Shown piece after piece: positions 5,807 through 12,892 of a DNA stretch of 13,406 nt. A model generated the notes under the pieces. That model was given only the letters and a program-made list of their open reading frames with translations. It did no database searches and was not told the DNA's origin. Location: NCBI GenBank assembly GCA_964487655.1, contig CAZASB010000119.1, positions 1-13,406 on the forward strand, given 5' to 3'. This stretch comes from PWXP01 sp964487655 (GTDB lineage: Bacteria; Planctomycetota; Planctomycetia; Pirellulales; Thermoguttaceae). How positions within the stretch are numbered: position 1 is the first letter of the stretch; each line of letters begins with the position of its first letter. Both the position numbers and the translations under genes were made by a program.

Positions 5807-8800
5807 TTAATCACGGATCGCGACTTCCGGACCGCTCACATCGCCGCCCCGCTTCTCGACCAGTCCGAAATCGGCCAGGATCAGATACAGGCTGGGAATG
5901 ACCAGGAGCACCAATACGGTGGAGGCCATCAGGCCGAAGGCGATGCTCGTTGCCAGCGGGATCAGCACCTGGGCCTGGAGACTTCGCTCGGCCAGTAGAG
6001 GCAGGAGCCCGGCAATGGTCGTTAGCGAGGTAAGTACAATGGCACGGAACCGTTGCCGGCTGGCAAGGCGGGCCGATTCCAACACGTCGGCCCCCTCGTC
6101 GCGCCGCTGCTTGAGGAACAGCACCAGCAGGATGGAGTCGTTCACCACAATGCCAGCCAGGGAAACGAATCCCAGGATACTCGGCATACTCAGCGAGATG
6201 CCCATGATCAGGTGCCCAGCCACCACGCCGATCAGGGCAAACGGAATGGCCACCATGACAACGAGCGGTTCCAGATAGCTGCGGAACTGGAAACTCAGCA
6301 AGATAAACACGCCGAGCAATCCAACGAGCATCCCGCGGAAAATCGACAGACGCGTCGTCGCCCCCTCCTTCGGTTCGCCCTCAAAAGAGACGGTTACATC
6401 GGGGTATTTTTCCTGAAATGCCGGCAGAAGCTGTCGCTGCATCCGATCGATCAGGGCGACCGTGTTCGTTCGCCGCGAGTCGACATCGCCGCGCAGCGTG
6501 ACGGTACGCAGGCCATTGACTCGGGCGATCCGCGACCATCCGCGGGCCGACTCGACTTCCGCCACGGCGCCGAGGGGAACCCGCGTTCCGTCGCGTAGGG
6601 TGAAGTGGAACAGTTCGAAGTCGGCCAGGCTGTCCCGATCCGGATGAGCGAGCCGAACGTCGATCTCGTACGACTCGGGACCAACCTGGATCGTGTCGGC
6701 GATGACGCCCTGGAAGGCCGCTCGCAATTGCCGGGCCATGCTTTCGGCATCGAGGCCCAGACCGAACGCTCCTTCGCGCAGGCGAATGCGCAACTCGGGC
6801 CGTCCAACCCGCAAGTCGTCGGCCAGGTTGCTCACGCCCACGAAGGGGGAAAGCCACTGCCGCATCTCCATGCCGGCGGCTTTCAGTTCATCGAGGTCGT
6901 TGCCGTGAATACGGATTTCGATGGCGCGTCCCTGCGGCCCAAACCCCGGCTCGGTGTACGCCAGACTGACGACATCGGGCGGCTCGCCAACCTCCTCGCG
7001 CCACGCGGCGAACACGTCGTCCAATTGGGCGTTGCGTCCTTCCGCGGTAAGCAGGTCGGCCGTTACGGTCGCCACGTGGGGGCCATTCTCAAACGCGTCG
7101 GGATTCTGGTTGAAACGCACGTACACGGTTCGGACAAGATCCTGTCCGTCGGGCTGCGCCGGCGCAAAGCGAGTATTGACCTGGTCCAGCCCGTCGGTAA
7201 TTCGCCGGACTACCTCCTGGGTTCGCGCAAGCGGCGTGCCCTGCGGTAGGATCAACCTCGCCTCGATGACGTCGCCATCGATATCGGGAAACGCCTGGAA
7301 CTTGACGACTCCACCCGCGACCAATCCAAGAGAAACCAGAAACAGCCCCGCCACCGCGCCGATCCACGCGTATCGCCATCGCAACAGCACGTCGACGCCG
7401 CGTCCCACGACTCGCTCGCGCGTCCATTCGATCCAGCGGTCGAACATCCGACGAAACCGGTTGGTGTTGTCCGGTTCGTAATGGCGCATCGCGTGCGCAA
7501 GATGGGCCGGCAGAATGCAGTACGCCTCGACGAGGCTGACCACCAGGACCAGAATGAGCGTCAATGGAACGACCTCGAGCACGGCGCCGATGTCGCCCTG
7601 GAGCAGGGCCAAGGGCCCCAGCACGCACACGGTCGTGATAAACGATGAGAACACCCCCGCCTTCACCTCGCCGATACCATCGATCACCGCATCCATCACC
7701 GGCTTTCCCCGCGCGCGGTGCGCGGCGATATTCTCGGCAATCACAATGCCATCGTCCATGAGAATGCCGAGTGCCAGGAGCAGTCCCAGCATGGTCATCA
7801 TGTTCAACGTGAGCCCCAGGTAAGGCATGGCGAAAAAGGCCCCAAGAAACGACACTGGGAGACTCATCACTACCCAGAAGGATAGCCGCATGTTGAAGAA
7901 GAGCCACAGGGTGAGGAAGACCAGCACCATGCCCTGAATGCCGTTGGTCACCAGCAGTTTCAGCCGGCCCTCGACAAGAGTCGAGTTGTCCTGAGTGATT
8001 TCGAACTCCAGTTGAGGATGTCGCCGCCGTTCTTGGCCGACGAACCGCTTCACGGCTTCGGCGCGACGGATGACATCCTGGTCTCTGGTCATTTCGATGT
8101 CCAGCAATCCGGCTCGCCGACCGTCGACCTCGACTCGATCCTCCTCGTGTTCGAACCGGTCGACGATGCGTCCCAAATCGCCCAGGCGAATCTCGGCCCC
8201 GCCGGCGCCGGCTACGATGACCAGATCTTCCAATTCCCGCGGCGACCGCCGCTCTTCCACGAATCGGAGAGTCATTTCCGTATCGCGGGCTTCGACGGTC
8301 CCGGCGGGAAGATTCACGCTCTGACGTCGGACGATCTCGGCAACCTCGTTCGCATTCAAGCCGTAACGCCGTAATGCCTCGTCGAACAGCTCGACGCGAA
8401 GCTGGCGATCGGAGAATCCGTGAAGCCGGACGAGTGAAATGTCCGGCTGCTGCTCCATGCGCCGCTTGAAATCTTCACAATAGGTCTTCAAATCGGCCGA
8501 CGGCATGGGGCCGGTCACCAGCACCGACAGGACCGGATCGGTCGTGTGCAGTTGCGTAATAATCGGCCGCTCCGCTCCCGACGGGAAATCGTCGATTGCT
8601 TCGACCGCCGTATCGATCTCATCCTTGAACGCCTGGTAGTTGCCGCCGGGCAGCATTTGAACGATCACGATGCCCAGCCCCTGGCGAGCGTCGGACCGCA
8701 ATTCCTCAACGAATCGTACGCCGTCCAACGCATCCTCGAGTCGCTGGCACACCGACTCTTCCACTTCCTCGGCCGTCGCTCCCGGATGCAGGACGCGAAT

Positions 8801-8932
8801 TTCCACCTCGGTCGGACGGAAGTCGGGAAACGTCTCCCGCCGGAGCTTGCCGACACTCAGCAGTCCGGCAGCCAGGAAGACGAGCATCAGCAGATTGGCC
8901 GCCGTCGGGTGCCTGGCAAAGTAGGCGATCAT
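5807..8932 (-). CDS. RND (AcrB/HAE-like) efflux transporter, inner-membrane pump
   Basis: 1041-residue proton-driven pump with the duplicated RND layout: TM1 at 13-28, a large periplasmic porter loop, TM2-TM6 at about 330-480, TM7 near 522-542, a second periplasmic loop and TM8-TM12 at about 860-1020. The proton-relay pair Asp393-Asp394 lies in ALGILMDDGIVIAEN, equivalent to AcrB Asp407/408. In TM10 the sequence GIVVNDSILLV (927-937) has Asn931-Asp932 where AcrB has Lys940, as in some divergent RND subfamilies. The length is typical. The start ATG overlaps the adaptor stop by four bases (ATGA), which implies translational coupling. It is expected to form a trimer in the inner membrane and work with the adaptor upstream and an outer-membrane channel encoded elsewhere. 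The substrate (drug, lipid or metal) is not evident; the metal-binding methionines of CusA were not looked for in detail. Confidence 0.95.
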   Translation of the reverse strand: MIAYFARHPTAANLLMLVFLAAGLLSVGKLRRETFPDFRPTEVEIRVLHPGATAEEVEESVCQRLEDALDGVRFVEELRSDARQGLGIVIVQMLPGGNYQAFKDEIDTAVEAIDDFPSGAERPIITQLHTTDPVLSVLVTGPMPSADLKTYCEDFKRRMEQQPDISLVRLHGFSDRQLRVELFDEALRRYGLNANEVAEIVRRQSVNLPAGTVEARDTEMTLRFVEERRSPRELEDLVIVAGAGGAEIRLGDLGRIVDRFEHEEDRVEVDGRRAGLLDIEMTRDQDVIRRAEAVKRFVGQERRRHPQLEFEITQDNSTLVEGRLKLLVTNGIQGMVLVFLTLWLFFNMRLSFWVVMSLPVSFLGAFFAMPYLGLTLNMMTMLGLLLALGILMDDGIVIAENIAAHRARGKPVMDAVIDGIGEVKAGVFSSFITTVCVLGPLALLQGDIGAVLEVVPLTLILVLVVSLVEAYCILPAHLAHAMRHYEPDNTNRFRRMFDRWIEWTRERVVGRGVDVLLRWRYAWIGAVAGLFLVSLGLVAGGVVKFQAFPDIDGDVIEARLILPQGTPLARTQEVVRRITDGLDQVNTRFAPAQPDGQDLVRTVYVRFNQNPDAFENGPHVATVTADLLTAEGRNAQLDDVFAAWREEVGEPPDVVSLAYTEPGFGPQGRAIEIRIHGNDLDELKAAGMEMRQWLSPFVGVSNLADDLRVGRPELRIRLREGAFGLGLDAESMARQLRAAFQGVIADTIQVGPESYEIDVRLAHPDRDSLADFELFHFTLRDGTRVPLGAVAEVESARGWSRIARVNGLRTVTLRGDVDSRRTNTVALIDRMQRQLLPAFQEKYPDVTVSFEGEPKEGATTRLSIFRGMLVGLLGVFILLSFQFRSYLEPLVVMVAIPFALIGVVAGHLIMGISLSMPSILGFVSLAGIVVNDSILLVLFLKQRRDEGADVLESARLASRQRFRAIVLTSLTTIAGLLPLLAERSLQAQVLIPLATSIAFGLMASTVLVLLVIPSLYLILADFGLVEKRGGDVSGPEVAIRD

Positions 8933-10383
8933 TTTGACAGCCCCAACCTGACCGGTGCTATCGAGTAGTTTCCGACGGGCATTCCACTGGCGGCCGAGGT
9001 CTTGGGGACGCTTAAGCTGCCCTCGCCGGCGGCCTCGGCAATCAGACGTGATTGGACGGACTCATCGACAACGGCCTCGATCAACATGCCTTCGATGGCC
9101 GGCGCCGGGTCCGAAACCACCAGCGTCTCATTTCCCGAAAGCCCCGCCTGCAAGCACGCGAATCCGGATTGGATGAACTCGACCTCCACGCCATGGCGCC
9201 GAAGCCTTCGGTCGCTTCCGACCAGGTAAACAAACCCATCGTGGAGCGCCGAACGAGGAATGACGACCCGTCCCGGCCGCGTGGCGCCCCGTAGTTCCGC
9301 CTCGCAGTACATCCCTTGCACCAGCGGCGGACGCTTTCCGGGAATCGCCTGCTCGTAAGGCTTGTCAACGGCGATCACCAGGCCGATCGTTCGAGTGCGC
9401 GGATCGAACTCTTCGCGCAGCCTGGCGACGCGTCCTTCCCATTCGGCGGTGAAATCGCCGCTGCGGAACCGTACTGTCGCATCGAAATCGAGAACCGTCC
9501 CGATGGTTTGAACATCCATGACGACGATGGCTTTCTGCCGTAAATCGGGATGGACCAAGTTACGAAGTTGGTCGAGCGGAACTTGGGCTTCCAGTTCGGC
9601 CGCGGCCACGCCGTGCGCTTCGAAAAGCGACTGGCCCGCGACAAGCACTTGGCCCGGCTCAATGTTAACATCGCTCAGCCGACAATCGAACGGCGCATGG
9701 AGAACCGTCTTGTCCAGATCAAGTTTCGCTTGGGCGAGTCGCGCTTGCTGTACGTCAAGCGATGCTTCAAATGCCTTCCGCTGCCGCGGAAACAGAGTCA
9801 GGGAATTCCGCAGTCGCTGAACACTCTGTCGCTGCGTAAGGACGGTGCGGTTCTGCAAGTCCACTTCAGACGCTGAAACGACTTTCCGGGCGACCAGTGA
9901 CTCCAGACGCGACATCTCTCGCTCCGCCAAGGCCAACGAAGCCTGCTCGATTTCCAGCGACGCCTGATCGTTCGCCTTTTTCGCCTCAAGTTCCTCCAAC
10001 TGGGCGCGAAGCCGAGCGATGTCGGCCTCGAACTGTGCCACGGCCAATTCATATTCCGCAGGGTCGATCTTCAGCAGCGTTTCTCCCTGCCGAATCATGC
10101 CGCCCGCCCTGAGGTCTTTGTGGGTTTCGAGGACCGTACCGCGGACCTCCGCCACCGCCTGCCACACTTGCTCCGGCCGGACCGTTCCGTAGGCAAGCAT
10201 CCGCGGAACGACGTCCACAACCGGGACGCGAATGACGCGGAGTGCCCGGCTAGGTTCACCCGGATCGATCTGGTCCAGAGGCTTCCTGTTGGCCACAAAC
10301 GCGGCCACGACCGCCGCGCCCAGAACGACCGGGACGAGGAACCACCATTTCCGCGAGGGATGAATTGCCGTGATCCATTTCAT
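8929..10383 (-). CDS. RND efflux periplasmic adaptor (membrane fusion protein)
   Basis: HlyD/AcrA-type adaptor of 484 residues from ATG 10383; an in-frame TTG at 10395 would add four residues (MLQI). Numbered from the TTG form, it has a single N-terminal membrane anchor (WWFLVPVVLGAAVVAAFVA, 17-35) rather than a lipobox and a first half of the biotinyl-lipoyl-like domain (about 75-112). A long coiled-coil hairpin follows (about 113-228, rich in A, E, L, Q), then the second lipoyl half TVLHAPFDCRLSDVNIEPGQ (230-249) and beta-barrel and membrane-proximal domains to the end. It bridges the inner-membrane pump and an outer-membrane factor. It is first in the operon, overlapping the pump gene by four bases. 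No clear SD precedes the start. Confidence 0.92.
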   Translation of the reverse strand: MKWITAIHPSRKWWFLVPVVLGAAVVAAFVANRKPLDQIDPGEPSRALRVIRVPVVDVVPRMLAYGTVRPEQVWQAVAEVRGTVLETHKDLRAGGMIRQGETLLKIDPAEYELAVAQFEADIARLRAQLEELEAKKANDQASLEIEQASLALAEREMSRLESLVARKVVSASEVDLQNRTVLTQRQSVQRLRNSLTLFPRQRKAFEASLDVQQARLAQAKLDLDKTVLHAPFDCRLSDVNIEPGQVLVAGQSLFEAHGVAAAELEAQVPLDQLRNLVHPDLRQKAIVVMDVQTIGTVLDFDATVRFRSGDFTAEWEGRVARLREEFDPRTRTIGLVIAVDKPYEQAIPGKRPPLVQGMYCEAELRGATRPGRVVIPRSALHDGFVYLVGSDRRLRRHGVEVEFIQSGFACLQAGLSGNETLVVSDPAPAIEGMLIEAVVDESVQSRLIAEAAGEGSLSVPKTSAASGMPVGNYSIAPVRLGLSK

Positions 10384-10526
10384 GATTTGCAGCAATCAGC
10401 GGTAGTCCGTGATAGGTTATCAAGCCAAACGCACAGGCGAGGTATGCCACCCCCCTCCTGCCGCCTTGCCCAAAGGCACGATCTCCGAAGAGCTTCGCGA
10501 GTTGCAGGCACACTTTCACCCACTCG

Positions 10527-10555
10527 ATTTTAGCTTTGCATTTGCGTTCGGGCAA
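10527..10555 (-). promoter_or_regulatory. candidate promoter of the efflux operon
   Basis: On the minus strand TTGCCC (10550-10555) and TAAAAT (10527-10532) are 17 bp apart, a good sigma70-like match. It lies about 145 nt upstream of the adaptor ATG in the gap after xseA, so the operon probably has its own promoter and a long leader. Confidence 0.5.
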
Positions 10556-10563
10556 GAATGCAA
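10536..10563. promoter_or_regulatory. imperfect inverted repeat over the -35, possible operator
   Basis: TTGCATTTGC (10536-10545) and GCAAGAATGCAA (10552-10563) are inverted copies apart from a two-base bulge, separated by 6 bp. The site covers the candidate -35 and part of the spacer, where a TetR- or MarR-type repressor of the pump could bind. No regulator gene is encoded in the window, so this is inference from position and symmetry. Confidence 0.35.
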
Positions 10564-10633
10564 TACGATCTCTTTCCTCCAGGACATTGCGTTTCCGACC
10601 TTTACGAACACCCCCCAACGTAGGTGGGGATAT

Positions 10634-10680
10634 GGAGTGCGGCGGCTTGACGCCGCTTTGGCATTTTCTTTCTTTCCTCT
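10634..10680 (+). repeat. third copy of the dispersed hairpin repeat
   Basis: This 47-bp stretch matches 5649-5698 almost base for base apart from a three-base gap: GGAGTGCGGCGGCT, the GCGGCG/CGCCGC stem and the CTTTCTTTC tail. It lies between xseA and the efflux operon, both on the minus strand, so its T-tail faces the wrong way to terminate xseA. That indicates a scattered repeat unit and not a terminator tied to one gene. The rest of 10396-10688 holds only the promoter region described. Confidence 0.75.
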
Positions 10681-10688
10681 TGGCTCTT

Positions 10689-11930
10689 CTATTCCGCGTA
10701 CGTTTTCTCCACGCGACTGACGGCCCGCCCATGGGCTAAACGCGTGGTGATGGTGTCGCCGGGGGTGAGGTCAGCGGCGAGGCGAACGACGCCGCCATCG
10801 GCCGCGCGTTGGGTGACGCTATAGCCGCGGGCCAGCACGGCCAGCGGGCTGAGGGCGTCAAGCCGGGCGACAAGCTTCTCGACGCGCTGCCGCGTGCGGT
10901 CAACCCGCTGCCGGGCAGCGCGCGACGCACGCTGTTCCAGTTCGTCAAGCGTTCGGGCCCGATCCTCGATGAGCTGCCGCGGGCGGCGAAAAACAGAAGA
11001 TGCCTCGATCGCCTTGAGCCGCGCCTGTCCATCGGCCAACCGGGCGCGGAGCGCGCCGGCCAGCCGGCGACGCGCCTGGGCTAGAGCGGCCAGCAGTTCC
11101 GATGCGTCCGGGGCCAGCAGTTCGGCCGCCTGGCTGGGCGTTAGCGCGCGAACATCGGCCGCAAGATCACACAGAGTAACGTCCACTTCGTGCCCAACGG
11201 CCGACACGACCGGCAAGGCCGACGCCGCCACCGCCCGGACGACCGGTTCCTCGTTGAAGGCCCAAAGGTCTTCCAGACTTCCCCCGCCGCGCGTGACCAC
11301 AATGCAGTCGGGCGGCGGGTTGAGCCTCGACGCCGCCTGCACGGCCGCGGCGATCTCGGCCGATGCCCCCTGCCCTTGCACGCGGGTAGGGATAATCAGC
11401 ACGTCGGCCCCGCGCCAGCGACGATTGAGCACCTGCAGGAAGTCGCGCACGGCCGCGCCGCTGGGGCTGGTGACGACGGCGATCCGCTGCGCGAATCGCG
11501 GCAAGGGCTTCTTCCTGGCCGGGTCGAACAGGCCCTCGCGTCCCAGCTTTTCTCGAAGGTGCCGAAACGCGAGTTCCAACGCGCCCATGCCGGCCGGCTC
11601 GATCTTCTGCACGACAAACTGATACTCGCCCCGCGGCGCGTATACGGCCAGGTTGCCGCGGCAGAGCACCTCCTGCCCGTCGGCCAGGTCGAACCGCAGC
11701 CGCTCGGCCGTCCCTCGCCACAAGACGGCGCGAATTTGCGCCCGGTCGTCCTTGAGCGTCAGGTACACATGCCCAGAGCGCGGCCGCGCTAGGCCGGAAA
11801 TCTCGCCTCGCACCCAGATCATCGGAAACGCCGTTTCCAGCAGTTCCTTTACCTGGGCCGTAAGCTGCGAAACCGTAAGCGAGCCTTCTCTGGAAGGCGA
11901 TTGGTCGAAGAACGATGGGCTGTCGAGCAT
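10689..11930 (-). CDS. xseA: exodeoxyribonuclease VII large subunit
   Basis: 413-residue catalytic subunit of ExoVII, which degrades single-stranded DNA from both ends to oligonucleotides and contributes to mismatch repair and damage tolerance in the cytoplasm. The N-terminal OB-fold (about 18-113) contains LTAQVKELLETAFPMIWVRG, GHVYLTLKD and the GEYQFVVQKIEPAGMGALE strand. The catalytic domain shows RIAVVTSPSGAAVRDFL (149-165), VTRGGGSLEDLWAFNEE (212-228) and SAVGHEVDVTLCDLAADVRA (243-262), followed by TPSQAAELLAP. A charged coiled-coil arm (about 275-365) and the C-terminal LARGYSVTQ segment complete the family plan. It is slightly shorter than E. coli XseA (456). ATG 11930 is the first in-frame start. 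The small subunit gene xseB, often directly downstream, is absent here. No convincing promoter or SD was found upstream. Confidence 0.95.
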   Translation of the reverse strand: MLDSPSFFDQSPSREGSLTVSQLTAQVKELLETAFPMIWVRGEISGLARPRSGHVYLTLKDDRAQIRAVLWRGTAERLRFDLADGQEVLCRGNLAVYAPRGEYQFVVQKIEPAGMGALELAFRHLREKLGREGLFDPARKKPLPRFAQRIAVVTSPSGAAVRDFLQVLNRRWRGADVLIIPTRVQGQGASAEIAAAVQAASRLNPPPDCIVVTRGGGSLEDLWAFNEEPVVRAVAASALPVVSAVGHEVDVTLCDLAADVRALTPSQAAELLAPDASELLAALAQARRRLAGALRARLADGQARLKAIEASSVFRRPRQLIEDRARTLDELEQRASRAARQRVDRTRQRVEKLVARLDALSPLAVLARGYSVTQRAADGGVVRLAADLTPGDTITTRLAHGRAVSRVEKTYAE

Positions 11931-12307
11931 GGCAATGCAGGTCTTCTATTGGGGCTTGCATAGCCAATGGACGAGGGCGAAGCACGGCTTCTCCGGCAAA
12001 ACGGCTGCGAACCGCTCATTGACTATGCAGGAATCAATAAAGATGCTACGGAACTCATTGTTGACTTTCTATCACGGCTGCAAGATGTCGAAGCTGCATG
12101 GATAGCCCCCTCTATTCTACAGTTCGGCTTCCTCGGCGTCGAGAGGCAACGAGTTCGGTCTGCGACTGAGAGACATGTTGGATGAGTTGCCTGCTACACG
12201 TCGGCTACCGTTCGCCCAAGGCTCCAGCACGGTCTCGATGATGCGACCTCGGCCTGCTCTTTACCGTTCTATTCGCCCTTCTTCTGCCGACGGTTTGAGG
12301 CCGATCT
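11931..12307. other. 377-bp stretch without a recognised gene
   Basis: Nothing here could be assigned. A plus-strand reading frame of 72 codons (11967-12185, starting MDEGEARLLRQNGCEPL) contains an amphipathic stretch, but it has no SD, no known motif and sits in the upstream region of xseA. On the minus strand a GAGGGGG followed by ATG near 12100 opens only a 14-codon frame. Its base composition is lower in GC than the neighbouring genes. It probably holds the xseA promoter and possibly a gene remnant. Confidence 0.4.
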
Positions 12308-12790
12308 TCATGGCCGATACCGCCGCATGACTTCGTTGCGATGTCGGGCGCGCTTCATGCCAAGGGAGCCCAGCGCAACGGCAACCGCCACGACGCCCAA
12401 GCCGATGAGTCCGATGGGCACGGCGTGGGCTGCAAACCAGGTTGCGAAGTCGGCCTCGGCAGCCGGTTGCTGGGCCGCCGTGGGCCCGGACGCAACGGGA
12501 TGCGGTGCGTTGCCGTCGCCCGGCGCAGGCGTGATGGCTTCCGTCTCTTCAGCCTGCTGCGGCCCGGGCGAGGGGCGGTCCGGATCAAGCGAGGTGGGGG
12601 CGGCCGCTGGGTTTTCGGCCGTTTCGCCCGCACCAGCTTGAGCGGTTGCAGAGGCCACGCGGGAAGGCGAGGTTTCTGTTGAGCCGCCCAACGCGCCGTG
12701 AAGGACATTCTGCAGATGGTCTGGGGCGGGGGTGGTGGGCAAATCGTCCTCGTTTGCGGCGGCGACCTGGGCAGACGGGCCACGGCAATC
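12308..12790 (-). pseudogene. 3' part of a Pro/Ala-rich single-pass membrane protein, cut by an insertion sequence
   Basis: The open frame reads about 160 codons to a TGA at 12308. The first part (VAAANEDDLPTTPAPDHLQ and on) is a low-complexity Pro/Ala/Glu/Thr-rich linker. It is followed by a hydrophobic helix PIGLIGLGVVAVAVALGSLG and a short basic tail MKRARHRNEVMRRYRP, so the C-terminus is a membrane anchor with a positively charged, probably cytoplasmic, end. The only available starts (TTG 12814, or others in shifted frames) lie in sequence that appears to belong to the adjacent insertion sequence, so the native N-terminus seems lost. I do not recognise the family. The exact break point (about 12790-12800) is inferred and the right flank of the element is outside the window. 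It could instead be an intact small gene starting at 12814. Confidence 0.5.
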
Positions 12791-12850
12791 GCGCACTCTG
12801 CGTAAACATGGCAATTTAGGCAGAGTTGCGCCAGGAAGTGTTTTTCGTTT

Positions 12851-12880
12851 CTAATGGTGGAGTTGATTCACCACCATTAG
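12851..12880 (+). other. perfect 10-bp inverted repeat before the transposase start
   Basis: CTAATGGTGG (12851-12860) and CCACCATTAG (12871-12880) are perfect inverted copies with a 10-nt loop. The right arm runs into the Shine-Dalgarno-like TAGGAGA (12878-12884) that serves ATG 12893. In an RNA reading in from outside, the hairpin would partly mask this site, as in other insertion sequences that guard against read-through expression. Confidence 0.65.
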
Positions 12881-12892
12881 GAGACATTGCTC

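Noticed and set aside
6605..7249. 214-codon plus-strand frame inside the RND pump gene
   Set aside because: Antisense shadow of a well-supported 1041-residue pump; no start signal or motif.
7089..7907. 272-codon minus-strand frame inside the pump gene
   Set aside because: Alternate frame of the pump; Arg/Gly/Ala-rich translation typical of frame-shifted GC-rich coding DNA.
10256..10732. 158-codon minus-strand frame between xseA and the adaptor gene
   Set aside because: Overlaps the ends of both real genes and the dispersed repeat; low-complexity, Arg/Lys/Gly-rich and without family features.
10689..11930. Possible xseA-xseB pair
   Set aside because: No small acidic helical frame resembling XseB follows xseA; the downstream 293 bp hold only repeat and promoter sequence.
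11167..11985. 272-codon minus-strand reading frame
   Set aside because: Out-of-frame overlap with xseA, whose own frame has clear family motifs throughout.
12791..12831. Stem-loop read as the exact terminal inverted repeat of the insertion sequence
   Set aside because: The right end is outside the window, so the terminus cannot be paired; kept only as a structure near the left end.
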